A DNA stretch of 28,558 nt, taken from assembly GCA_934462825.1 (NCBI GenBank), contig CAKSIP010000020.1:1-28558 (forward strand). Reading direction: 5' to 3'. The stretch is from an uncultured Eubacteriales bacterium (GTDB taxonomy: Bacteria > Bacillota > Clostridia > Oscillospirales > CAG-272). Each line of letters begins with the position of its first letter. The first letter of the stretch is position 1. Below, piece after piece: positions 16,125 to 23,524 of this stretch. Under the pieces are notes generated by a model. It had not been told where the DNA came from, searched no databases, and was given only the letters and a program-made list of their open reading frames with translations. The position numbers and the translations under genes are program-made.

Positions 16125-17738
16125 TTATTTCTCATTCGTTTCCGCCCGTGCCAAAGCCGCCGCAATAAAGCCGACAAACAACGGATGCGCACGGTTGGGG
16201 CGTGACTTAAATTCGGGATGGTATTGCACGCCCACATAGAAGGGACGATCCGTCAGCTCCACCGTTTCCACCAGCCGTCCGTTGGGCGAAAGGCCGGACA
16301 GCGTAAGGCCTGCCGTTGTCAACGCTTCCCGATAGTCGTTGTTAAACTCATAGCGATGACGGTGCCGCTCCGAAATTTCTCTCGCTCCGTAGCAACGCTC
16401 CATCGTCGTTCCCGGCTGAATTACACAAGGGTACGCGCCGAGCCGCAACGTGCCTCCCTTATCAATATCGTCGCTTTGACCGGGCATAAAGTCAATCACT
16501 TTGTGCTTGCAAAGCTCGTCAAACTCGCCGGAATGTGCATCGGGCAAGCCGGCCACATTGCGGGCGTATTCGATCACGGCGATCTGCATGCCGAGGCAAA
16601 TGCCGAAATACGGGATGTGATTTTCGCGCGCATATTGCGCCGCCAAAATCATGCCTTCAATCCCGCGACTGCCGAATCCGCCGGGCACGATGATCCCGTC
16701 CAGCCCCGCCAGCACGGACGCGCACGTTTCCTTTGTCAAAGGCTCCGAATCAATCCAATGGATTCGGATATGCGTATTCAGCTTATAGCCTGCGTGGCGC
16801 ATGGCCTCGGCCACCGACAAATAGGCATCGTGAAGCTGCACATACTTGCCGACAAGTCCGATATGCACCTCTTTTTGGCGGGATTTGATCCGCCGCACCA
16901 TCTCCGTCCATTCCTCCAAGTCCGCCTTGGGCACGTCAAGTCCAAGCTCCCGGCAAACCACCGAAGAAAAGTTGGATTGTTCCAGCATAAGCGGCGCTTC
17001 GTACAGGCAGGGCAACGTAATGTTTTCAATCACGCAATCGGGCTTGACGTTACAGAACATGGCGATTTTTTTGAAAATGGCTTCCTCCAACGGCTCGTCG
17101 CAACGAAGCACGATAATATTCGGATTGATGCCCATCCCCTGCAGTTCTTTCACGGAATGTTGCGTGGGCTTGGACTTATGCTCGTCCGAGCCTCGCAAAA
17201 ACGGCACTAAGGTGACGTGAATAAAGAGGCTGTTTTCCCGCCCAACCTCTAGGGAAATCTGACGAACGGCCTCCAGAAAGGGCTGGGATTCGATGTCGCC
17301 GATGGTGCCTCCGATTTCCGTGATCACCACATCGGCATCGGTTTTTTGGGCAACGCGGTACACAAAGTCCTTGATCTCGTTGGTAATGTGCGGAATGACC
17401 TGCACCGTAGAGCCGAGATATTCGCCGCGGCGCTCTTTGCTTAAGACGTTCCAATACACCTTGCCCGTCGTAAGATTGGAATACTTATTCAAATCCTCAT
17501 CAATAAAGCGCTCATAATGGCCGAGATCCAAGTCGGTTTCCGCCCCGTCCTCCGTCACGTACACCTCGCCGTGCTGATACGGGCTCATCGTGCCCGGATC
17601 CACATTGATGTAGGGATCCAGCTTTTGCGCCGCCACCTTCAATCCTCTCGATTTCAAAAGTCGGCCGAGAGAGGCCGCCGTAATTCCTTTTCCAAGGCCG
17701 GACACTACGCCTCCGGTCACAAAAATATATTTGGTCAT
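16125..17738 (-). CDS. pyrG: CTP synthase (glutamine-hydrolysing)
   Basis: Converts UTP to CTP with ATP and glutamine-derived ammonia. It is 537 residues, standard length. The synthetase domain (about 1-270) starts with KYIFVTGGVVSGLGKGI and has KLDPYINVDPGTMSPYQHGE and SKPTQHSVKELQ. The class I amidotransferase domain (about 290-537) has the nucleophile Cys in GICLGMQ and the His-Glu pair in YHPEF. The SD site GGAGGGATC is 5-6 bp before the ATG. The ANTAR regulator gene ends 16 bp upstream. A glutamine-consuming nucleotide enzyme inside a glutamine-synthesis operon is plausible metabolic grouping. Confidence 0.98.
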   Translation of the reverse strand: MTKYIFVTGGVVSGLGKGITAASLGRLLKSRGLKVAAQKLDPYINVDPGTMSPYQHGEVYVTEDGAETDLDLGHYERFIDEDLNKYSNLTTGKVYWNVLSKERRGEYLGSTVQVIPHITNEIKDFVYRVAQKTDADVVITEIGGTIGDIESQPFLEAVRQISLEVGRENSLFIHVTLVPFLRGSDEHKSKPTQHSVKELQGMGINPNIIVLRCDEPLEEAIFKKIAMFCNVKPDCVIENITLPCLYEAPLMLEQSNFSSVVCRELGLDVPKADLEEWTEMVRRIKSRQKEVHIGLVGKYVQLHDAYLSVAEAMRHAGYKLNTHIRIHWIDSEPLTKETCASVLAGLDGIIVPGGFGSRGIEGMILAAQYARENHIPYFGICLGMQIAVIEYARNVAGLPDAHSGEFDELCKHKVIDFMPGQSDDIDKGGTLRLGAYPCVIQPGTTMERCYGAREISERHRHRYEFNNDYREALTTAGLTLSGLSPNGRLVETVELTDRPFYVGVQYHPEFKSRPNRAHPLFVGFIAAALARAETNEK

Positions 17739-17754
17739 ACCAAGATCCCTCCAT

Positions 17755-18339
17755 TTATAGATAAGTTGACAATAGATTTTCCGCCACCGTCTTTTTTGTC
17801 ACACAGCGATCCATCGCCTGTTTTTCAATGTAGCGGTGCGCTTCCTTTTCCGTCATTTTGAATTGCTCAATGAGCAGGCATTTGGCGCGATTGACCACGC
17901 GGATCTCCTCCATTTTTTCTTCCAGGGAGGCGTTTTTCTGTTCCATGCGTCGCAATCGTTCCCGTGTTGCGCAAAGCAGCTGCAGGGACTGTGCAAGCAT
18001 AGCGCCCGACGTTGGTTTCGCCAGCACCAGCCCGCCGTAGGGAGACAGGCGGGCATTGATGTCGGAAAAATGCTCGGCCTTGGCCAGCACCAACACCCCC
18101 GCCGTCGTTTTGTCGCAAATTTCCAGCGCCAGCGCCGTGCCAAATTCGTCCCGCAGAGGAGTGTTGATCATGACAAGGTCAAACGTCTCCTCCAGCATAC
18201 GACGCCTGGCGGTAGCCGCGTCGGCCGCGGTTACAATGGGAGTATAGCGAGAAACGTCCAAAAGCTGTTTGGCCGTTTCGTTGAATTTTTCAGACGAAGA
18301 TACCAAAAGCACACGATAGCTTTGTTGCAACAGCTCCAC
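17755..18339 (-). CDS. ANTAR-domain RNA-binding antiterminator with degenerate receiver domain
   Basis: A 194-residue protein. Residues about 8-120 follow a response-regulator receiver fold, but the phospho-acceptor position reads Asn59 (LVMINTPL) instead of Asp, so it is unlikely to be switched by phosphorylation. A coiled coil at about 120-145 (RERLRRMEQKNASLEEKMEE) leads to the ANTAR domain (about 145-190: VVNRAKCLLIEQFKMTEKEA, then HRYIEKQAMD). ANTAR proteins bind paired hexaloop RNA hairpins and prevent termination. Start is GTG at 18339 behind AAAGGAGGGCGG. Position directly after glnA matches the glnA-nitR arrangement known from clostridial nitrogen operons, so it probably controls this operon and glnN; that is inference. 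Confidence 0.9.
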   Translation of the reverse strand: MELLQQSYRVLLVSSSEKFNETAKQLLDVSRYTPIVTAADAATARRRMLEETFDLVMINTPLRDEFGTALALEICDKTTAGVLVLAKAEHFSDINARLSPYGGLVLAKPTSGAMLAQSLQLLCATRERLRRMEQKNASLEEKMEEIRVVNRAKCLLIEQFKMTEKEAHRYIEKQAMDRCVTKKTVAENLLSTYL

Positions 18340-18376
18340 GCCCCGCCCTCCTTTCCCGGCGATTCCTTACGATTTT

Positions 18377-19588
18377 TTACAAGCGGAAGTAGGCCTCCGC
18401 GATCGCCGCGGGTACTTCTTCCTTAATAAAAGCACTTTCTTTGGCCAAAGCCACGGCCGCGCTGAGACTTCCGGGCAAGCGCTGCAAACCGGCCAATTCA
18501 TTTTTATCCGCCGCATACAGATTTTTGTTTAACGCGAGGGGAAGAACGCGCTTTTCGGCGATTCCGTCAAGTCCCGCCCGAATCAAAAGGGCAAACGCAA
18601 GGTAGGGACTGCAAAGCGGATCCGGCGACCGAAGCTCTGCCCGCTTATACTCGCCCTCGGCGGCCGGGATTCGGATCAGCTGCGAGCGGTTTTCCGCCGA
18701 CCAAGACACGACAGACGGTGCTTTGTCGCGGCCGAAGCGTCGATACGAGGCCTCCGTTGTATTGAAAAACAGCGTCATAGCCGGAATATGCGTCAAAATG
18801 CCTGCCATAATCGATGGCATCACGTCCGTGCCCGAGGTGCACTTGGCGGAAATGTTGATGTGCATTCCGTTGCCGGGGCGATCCTCCAGCGGCTTGGGCG
18901 AAAAATCCGCATACAAGCCATTCCGCGCCGCCACGGTTTGCACCACCGAGCGAAACGTCACCGCATTGTCGGCCGCCGTCAAAGGATCGGAATAGCGAAA
19001 GTCGATTTCGTTTTGGCCCGGCCCCTCCTCATGGTGAGAGCTTTCGGGCAGGATGCCCATTTGTTCCAGCGTCAGGCAGATTTCCCGACGCACATTCTCT
19101 CCCTTGTCCTCCGGCGCAATGTCCATGTATCCGGCCGTGTCATAAGGGATTTTCGTCGGCTCGCCTCTTTCGTCTCGGTGAAAGAGATAAAATTCCATTT
19201 CCGAACCGAAGGCAAACGTACAGCCTGCTTGTTTGGCTACGGCCACCGTATGTTTCAAAAAGGCGCGTGCGTCCTGCGGAAAAGGCGTTCCGTCCGGCCG
19301 GTTGACCGTGCAGAACATACGCACCACCTTGCCGTGATCCGGCCGCCAGGGCAACACGGAAATGGTGGAAGGATCCGGGTGCAGGAACAAATCCGAGGTC
19401 ACCTCTCCGCCAAAGCCGGCAATGGCGGACGCGTCTATGGCTATGCCGTGCGAAAAAGCTCTTTCCAGCTCATGCGGCATGATCGAAACATTTTTCTGCT
19501 TCCCGAAAACATCGCAAAAGGCCATGCGAATAAACTTCACATCCTCCTCTGCCACATATTGCATGACTTCATCCCGAGAATAATTCAT
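18377..19588 (-). CDS. glnA: Short type I glutamine synthetase family protein
   Basis: Makes glutamine from glutamate, ammonia and ATP. The protein is 403 residues, shorter than the usual 440-470. Core motifs are present: GSEMEF (metal Glu130/Glu132), HHEEGPGQNEIDF, GNGMHINIS and ENRSQLIRIP. Two departures are visible. The flap Glu that precedes Ala-Pro in classical enzymes is Lys289 here (GRDKAP). The C-terminal 20-25 residues that follow the last conserved helix in Bacillus GlnA are missing: the protein stops at EAYFRL. There is no adenylylation-site loop. It lies between the GXGXG gene (49 bp upstream) and the ANTAR gene (37 bp downstream). Catalytic activity is likely but not certain; a modified or regulatory role is possible. 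Confidence 0.9.
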   Translation of the reverse strand: MNYSRDEVMQYVAEEDVKFIRMAFCDVFGKQKNVSIMPHELERAFSHGIAIDASAIAGFGGEVTSDLFLHPDPSTISVLPWRPDHGKVVRMFCTVNRPDGTPFPQDARAFLKHTVAVAKQAGCTFAFGSEMEFYLFHRDERGEPTKIPYDTAGYMDIAPEDKGENVRREICLTLEQMGILPESSHHEEGPGQNEIDFRYSDPLTAADNAVTFRSVVQTVAARNGLYADFSPKPLEDRPGNGMHINISAKCTSGTDVMPSIMAGILTHIPAMTLFFNTTEASYRRFGRDKAPSVVSWSAENRSQLIRIPAAEGEYKRAELRSPDPLCSPYLAFALLIRAGLDGIAEKRVLPLALNKNLYAADKNELAGLQRLPGSLSAAVALAKESAFIKEEVPAAIAEAYFRL

Positions 19589-19637
19589 ATTTGTGCCTTA
19601 CCTGCCTTTCTTTCCTGTATTTTTGTTCCAAGCTCGC

Positions 19638-20363
19638 TCAATTGGCCACATACATCTGTTTGTATGGATTGTTGCTGTCGGGCGTTACCACCGTATAGGT
19701 GTCGCGCATAAGGAGAGCCTCGTCTTCCTCAAAGTAGCGGCAAAACCGCATGATTTGCGGTCGGAACGCTTCCTTTTCCTCGTCCGTGGCCGTATGCTGT
19801 GTTGTCTGAAAGGGGAAGCGGATGCCCGAAGCATCGCCGCGCAAAATCATCTGCCCTCCGTGCATGCCCGTACAAGGGAAATCGCCCACGATCGGTTTTT
19901 CCTCCCCCGTCAGGCCAAGGACAAGAATCAAACCGCCCGCCTGATATTCTCCGAGAAAGCTTCCGGCACGGCCGCCTATAACAAGAACCGGCTTTTTCTC
20001 CCGGTACTCCTTCATATGAATCCCGGCACGATAGCCGGCATCGCCCCGGACATAGATGGCTCCGCCGCGCATCGCATAGCCAACGGCATCGCCCACACGG
20101 CCATGAATCACAATCGTTCCGTCATTCATGGTGTCGCCCACGGCATCCTGCGCATTGCCATGCACCGCAATCGTCGCCCCGCTCAGATACGCACCGAGCG
20201 CATTGCCGGGGATTCCGTATATATCAATGGTTTTCCCGCCCATACCGCCGGCAATAAAGCGTTGGCCCAGACAATTTTTCAGCTCACAAGCGTCCCCCGC
20301 TTGCCGAAGCTTTTCATTCAGTGCCCGAAAATCGAGCGTCCCGGCGTCTATCTCTGTTACCAT
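19638..20363 (-). CDS. Glutamate synthase GXGXG-domain protein (GltB domain 3, free-standing)
   Basis: A 241-residue protein equal to the C-terminal beta-helix of the large subunit of glutamate synthase. The repeating glycine pattern is clear (GGMGGKTIDIYGIPGNALGA, then LSGATIAVHGNAQDAVGDTM, VIHGRVGDAVGYAM, YVRGDAGYRAG). In fused enzymes this domain helps hold and gate the ammonia tunnel between amidotransferase and synthase sites. Here it is encoded alone, the split arrangement known from archaea and some anaerobes. The SD AGGAGG lies 14 bp before the ATG, longer than usual. A 116-bp gap, AT-rich near the gene, separates it from the FMN subunit gene. Confidence 0.93.
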   Translation of the reverse strand: MVTEIDAGTLDFRALNEKLRQAGDACELKNCLGQRFIAGGMGGKTIDIYGIPGNALGAYLSGATIAVHGNAQDAVGDTMNDGTIVIHGRVGDAVGYAMRGGAIYVRGDAGYRAGIHMKEYREKKPVLVIGGRAGSFLGEYQAGGLILVLGLTGEEKPIVGDFPCTGMHGGQMILRGDASGIRFPFQTTQHTATDEEKEAFRPQIMRFCRYFEEDEALLMRDTYTVVTPDSNNPYKQMYVAN

Positions 20364-20479
20364 ATAATTATATCACACCTCCTGTCGAATTTCTATGAAT
20401 TTTTTTATGAAAAAATATTTTTTTGTCTGCTTGTTTCGGTTTCGGCGCGCAACAGGGGTTGAGTCGACAGCCACCGCGC

Positions 20480-21982
20480 TCACTCGCCGGCATGCGCAAT
20501 GCCGAGGACAGCAAGCTCCCTCTCGGTCAAATTCACGCCGCGCAGCATCAAACGATTGCCGCGCAAGGCCTCAATGGCATTGATGCCCATGCCTCCCATA
20601 AGCTCCTTGATCTCATGCCGCCAAGCCGTCATCAGCCGGACAAGTCTTGCGGCGCCCTCTTCCGAATCCAAACGCCGGACAAGCTCCGGCCGCTGGGTGG
20701 CAATGCCCCAATTGCATCGGCCGCTTTGACAGGAGCGGCACAAGTGACATCCGAGCGCCAGCAAAGCCGCTGTGCCGATATAACAGGCGTCTGCCCCCAA
20801 GGCAACCGCCTTCACCACGTCCGCCGAGGAACGAATACTTCCCCCCACCACAAGCGATACCTCCTGACGGATTCCCTCGTCGCGCAGGCGCTGATCCACC
20901 GCCGCCAAAGCCAGCTCTATCGGAATCCCCACATTGTCGCGGATGCGCGTGGGCGCCGCGCCGGTGCCGCCGCGAAAGCCGTCAATCGCAATTATATCGG
21001 CGCCGCTCCGTGCAATGCCGCTGGCAATCGCGGCAATATTATGCACGGCCGCCACCTTAACAATCACCGGCTTCTTATATTCGGTAGCCTCCTTCAACGA
21101 GTAAACCAGCTGTCGCAAGTCCTCAATGGAATAAATATCATGGTGCGGCGCCGGGGAAATGGCGTCGGAGCCTTCGGGAATCATGCGCGTTCTGGACACA
21201 TCGCCTACAATTTTGGCCCCCGGCAGATGGCCGCCGATACCGGGCTTGGCGCCCTGTCCCATTTTGATTTCAATCGCCGCGCCGGCATTCAGAAAGTCCT
21301 CATGCACCCCAAAACGTCCCGAGGCCACCTGCACAATGGTGTTTTCTCCGTAGCAATAAAAGTTCTCATGCAAGCCGCCCTCGCCGGTATTATAATAAAT
21401 GCCGACGGCGCGAGCCGCTTTGGCCAAGCTCTCATGCGCATTATAGCTGATGGATCCGTAGCTCATGGCGGAAAACATCACCGGCATGGAAAGAACCAGC
21501 TGCGGCGGCAGGTTGGGGCAAAGGTTTCCGTTCGCGTCCCTTTGCAGGCCGACGGTCTTTTTTCCGAGAAACACCTTGGTTTCCATCGGCTCTCGCAACG
21601 GATCAATGGGCGGATTGGTCACTTGGGAGGCGTTGATCAGAATTTTATCCCAATACACCGGGATCGGTTTGGGTGTCCCCATCGAAGAAAGCAGCACCCC
21701 GCCGCTTTCGGCCTGCTTGTAAATTTCTTTTATCGTATCGCTCTGCCAATTGGCATTTTCCCGAAAAGTGTTGGCGTTTTTTACAATTTTCAAGGCATGC
21801 GTCGGGCAAAAGGCCACGCACCGTTGACAATCCACACAGCGGCTTTCGTCGCACAACATGCGACCGCTTTTTTCTTCCCAAAAATGGACCCCGTTGGCAC
21901 ACTGCTTTTCACACAGACGGCAACCGATACAGCGCTCGTAAGAGCGGATCACATCAAATTCAGGTTCAATCCAACGACTCAT
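20480..21982 (-). CDS. Glutamate synthase FMN/ferredoxin subunit (archaeal-type GltB domain)
   Basis: A 500-residue protein. The first 65 residues are a 2x[4Fe-4S] ferredoxin domain: C18-x2-C-x2-C-x3-C28 and C49-x2-C-x2-C-x3-C59. The rest is the FMN-binding synthase barrel (AMSYGSISYNAHESLAKAAR, KMGQGAKPGIGGHLPG, IIAIDGFRGGTGAAPT and GGSIRSSADVVKAVALGAD). A C-x5-C-x4-C set in GCHLCRSCQSGRCNWG matches the [3Fe-4S] site, with one extra Cys. It reduces 2-oxoglutarate plus ammonia to glutamate. No NAD(P)H subunit (GltD) is encoded here, so electrons may come from ferredoxin or from a subunit elsewhere. The 17-bp overlap with the amidotransferase gene indicates translational coupling. Confidence 0.95.
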   Translation of the reverse strand: MSRWIEPEFDVIRSYERCIGCRLCEKQCANGVHFWEEKSGRMLCDESRCVDCQRCVAFCPTHALKIVKNANTFRENANWQSDTIKEIYKQAESGGVLLSSMGTPKPIPVYWDKILINASQVTNPPIDPLREPMETKVFLGKKTVGLQRDANGNLCPNLPPQLVLSMPVMFSAMSYGSISYNAHESLAKAARAVGIYYNTGEGGLHENFYCYGENTIVQVASGRFGVHEDFLNAGAAIEIKMGQGAKPGIGGHLPGAKIVGDVSRTRMIPEGSDAISPAPHHDIYSIEDLRQLVYSLKEATEYKKPVIVKVAAVHNIAAIASGIARSGADIIAIDGFRGGTGAAPTRIRDNVGIPIELALAAVDQRLRDEGIRQEVSLVVGGSIRSSADVVKAVALGADACYIGTAALLALGCHLCRSCQSGRCNWGIATQRPELVRRLDSEEGAARLVRLMTAWRHEIKELMGGMGINAIEALRGNRLMLRGVNLTERELAVLGIAHAGE

Positions 21983-23108
21983 TTCCTCGTCCCTCCTCTT
22001 TCGCCGACGTTTTTACTTTCACAATCACAGGCTCTCCCCCGGCCGGAGCATAAAGCTTTTCCGCCTCCGGCTCCATCGCACGGATCGCCGCCTCCTCGCT
22101 GGCAATCAGCACCCTGTCCTCTTTTTCGGCCACCACCATGGAGCGCAGCTTCAACCGATCATTCAGCGCCATAAGGCCGCCGTTAAATCCGAGAACAATG
22201 GAAAACGGCCCCGTAATCAACAAGCCGGAAAAAACCGCCCGCAAATACGTCTGCCGGGCCGCCGCATCCGGCGCCATTTTCTCAATGGTCTGCCAAAAGG
22301 GAGCGGCAATCACCGACGCCATTTCCGTTTCGGTCAACCCCTGACGGCGCATCAGATAATCCACCATATAGGTGATAACCTCGGTGTCCGTCTGCAAGGT
22401 GCACGAATAGCCGTACATTTCCAAATGGCGCCGATTGGCGTCGTAGGAGGAAATTTCTCCATTATGAACCACGGAGGTGTCCAACAGGGCAAAAGGATGG
22501 GCGCCGCCCCACCAACCGGGCGTATTGGTGGGATAGCGGCCGTGCGCCGTCCAAGAATAGCCTTCATATTCTTCCAAACGATAAAAGCGCCCCACGTCCT
22601 CCGGGTAGCCCACCGCCTTAAAGCAACCCATGTTTTTCCCGCTGGAAAAAACATAGGCGCCGTCAAGCCTTGCGTTGATTTCCATAACGATACGCACGAC
22701 ATATTCTCGCTCGTCCAGCTGCAGGCGCGCAAGCACCGAGGCCAACGGATGCAGAAAATAGCGCCAAATCAAAGGCACATCTGTAATTTGTGGAATATTC
22801 CGCGTCGGAATTTTTTCGGCCGCCACCATTTCAAAGCGCTCCCGAAGCAAGGCTTCGCACGCTTTTTTCGCACTTTCATTCTCATAAAACAAATGGAAGG
22901 CATAAAAATCCTTGTATTCCGGGTAAATTCCATACGCGGCAAAACCTCCTCCGAGGCCGTTGGAACGATCGTGCATGGGGCGCATGCCCGCCACAATCGT
23001 TTCGCCCGTCATCTTTTTGCCCTCCCGGGATATGACGGCCGCCAAGGCGCACCCGGCGGGAATCCGGATGTCTCCTTCTCTTTTCCTCTTTATCTCTACC
23101 TTTGCCAT
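21966..23108 (-). CDS. Glutamate synthase class II glutamine amidotransferase subunit
   Basis: A 380-residue Ntn-type amidotransferase that releases ammonia from glutamine for the FMN subunit. The likely nucleophile is Cys20 in IPAGCALAAV; the 19 residues before it would be a propeptide removed to expose the Cys. Family signatures are HDRSNGLGGGFAAYGIYPEY, TAHGRYPTNTPGWWGGAHPF and VVHNGEISSYDANRRHLEMY. It is the first gene of the leftward operon, with AAAGGAG 7 bp before ATG. A G6/C6 hairpin (23126-23142) ends 2 bp from that SD site. The gene overlaps the next by 17 bp. The split from the FMN domain is typical of archaeal-like glutamate synthases. Confidence 0.94.
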   Translation of the reverse strand: MAKVEIKRKREGDIRIPAGCALAAVISREGKKMTGETIVAGMRPMHDRSNGLGGGFAAYGIYPEYKDFYAFHLFYENESAKKACEALLRERFEMVAAEKIPTRNIPQITDVPLIWRYFLHPLASVLARLQLDEREYVVRIVMEINARLDGAYVFSSGKNMGCFKAVGYPEDVGRFYRLEEYEGYSWTAHGRYPTNTPGWWGGAHPFALLDTSVVHNGEISSYDANRRHLEMYGYSCTLQTDTEVITYMVDYLMRRQGLTETEMASVIAAPFWQTIEKMAPDAAARQTYLRAVFSGLLITGPFSIVLGFNGGLMALNDRLKLRSMVVAEKEDRVLIASEEAAIRAMEPEAEKLYAPAGGEPVIVKVKTSAKEEGRGNESLD

Positions 23109-23125
23109 TGCGTTGTCTCCTTTCC

Positions 23126-23142
23126 GGGGGGCCTTTCCCCCC
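23126..23142 (-). promoter_or_regulatory. G6/C6 hairpin next to the SD site of the glutamate synthase operon
   Basis: On the minus strand, GGGGGG, loop AAAGG, CCCCCC, then CGGAAAGGAG. A stem this strong 2 bp from the SD could limit ribosome access or protect the mRNA after processing. Confidence 0.5.
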
Positions 23143-23183
23143 TGCTCCTACGCCTTTCCCGACTTTGGCTGTTTTTGCAACTC

Positions 23184-23255
23184 AAAAAAAGAAAAAGCGC
23201 CCACTCTGTCAAGAAAAGATAGCTTTCCTTGACGGAATGAACGCCTTTGCTCATT
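23184..23255 (-). promoter_or_regulatory. Putative ANTAR-responsive antiterminator/terminator leader of the glutamate synthase operon
   Basis: Read on the minus strand just after the expected transcription start. A 7-bp stem AATGAGC / GTTCATT (23255-23236) closes the hexaloop AAAGGC, with A at position 1 and G at 4 as in ANTAR target loops. The overlapping segment AAAGGCGTTC (23248-23239) can instead pair with GGGCGCTTTT (23202-23193), enclosing an 11-bp hairpin (23233-23208, loop CTAT), and is followed by T-rich sequence to 23184. The two folds exclude each other, which is antiterminator logic. No second matching hexaloop was found, so the assignment is tentative. Confidence 0.5.
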
Positions 23256-23262
23256 GGATAGC

Positions 23263-23291
23263 ATTTTAGCACATCGGCCAAAGGATGTCAA
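23263..23291 (-). promoter_or_regulatory. Sigma-A promoter of the glutamate synthase-glnA-ANTAR-pyrG operon
   Basis: On the minus strand, TTGACA (23291-23286), a 17-bp spacer and TAAAAT (23268-23263). The start point would be near 23256, about 150 bp before the first gene. It is divergent from the glnN promoter, with 59 bp between the two -35 boxes. Confidence 0.8.
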
Positions 23292-23350
23292 GGCTTTTTC
23301 CGAAAAAATCAAAGGCCGGAAAAATTTTTTGACTTTTTTTCAAAAACCCG

Positions 23351-23379
23351 TTGACAAGTCGCTTTTCGGCGTGTATAAT
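23351..23379 (+). promoter_or_regulatory. glnN: Perfect-consensus sigma-A promoter for glnN
   Basis: TTGACA, a 17-bp spacer and TATAAT. A strong promoter followed by a leader with an internal terminator fits control at elongation instead of initiation. Confidence 0.85.
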
Positions 23380-23388
23380 ACCACTCAT

Positions 23389-23429
23389 AAAAGCAAATGC
23401 GTGCCATTTTCCGCAAGTCGGCGGGAAAA
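23389..23429 (+). promoter_or_regulatory. Tandem hexaloop hairpins in the glnN leader (candidate ANTAR target)
   Basis: The first hairpin is GCA / TGC around hexaloop AATGCG (23396-23401), with A at 1 and G at 4, helped by AAAA / TTTT beyond a 2-nt bulge. The second is TTTTCCGC / GCGGGAAAA around hexaloop AAGTCG (23415-23420), with G at position 3, not 4. The two compete for the TTTT at 23407. Their place just before the terminator matches ANTAR target layout, but the second loop departs from the consensus and the first stem is weak. Confidence 0.45.
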
Positions 23430-23452
23430 AGCAAGCATTTCCCATAAAAAAG

Positions 23453-23501
23453 AACGAGGCAATGGCGTCTTGATATTTCAAGATCGCATTGTCTCGTTTT
23501 T
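23453..23501 (+). terminator. Leader terminator (attenuator) upstream of glnN
   Basis: A long hairpin with outer stem AACGAGGCAATG / CATTGTCTCGTT, one G-U pair and a short internal mismatch, then TCTTGA / TCAAGA around TATT, followed by TTTTT. It lies between the glnN promoter and its SD (AAAGGAG, about 23509-23514), so glnN expression requires read-through. The first hexaloop AATGCG upstream is complementary to CGCATT (23485-23490) in the 3' arm, a possible switch contact. Confidence 0.8.
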
Positions 23502-23524
23502 ATTATGCAAAGGAGTGTGTACTT

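Noticed and set aside
14398..16239. Long rightward open frame of 613 codons
   Set aside because: It runs antisense to the lipoprotein and bioY genes, is rich in Arg, Gly and Ser, and shows no domain. The opposite-strand genes have motifs and ribosome sites.
20423..22174. Long rightward open frame of 583 codons
   Set aside because: It is antisense to the clearly recognisable FMN subunit and part of the amidotransferase subunit of glutamate synthase, and has no recognisable motifs.
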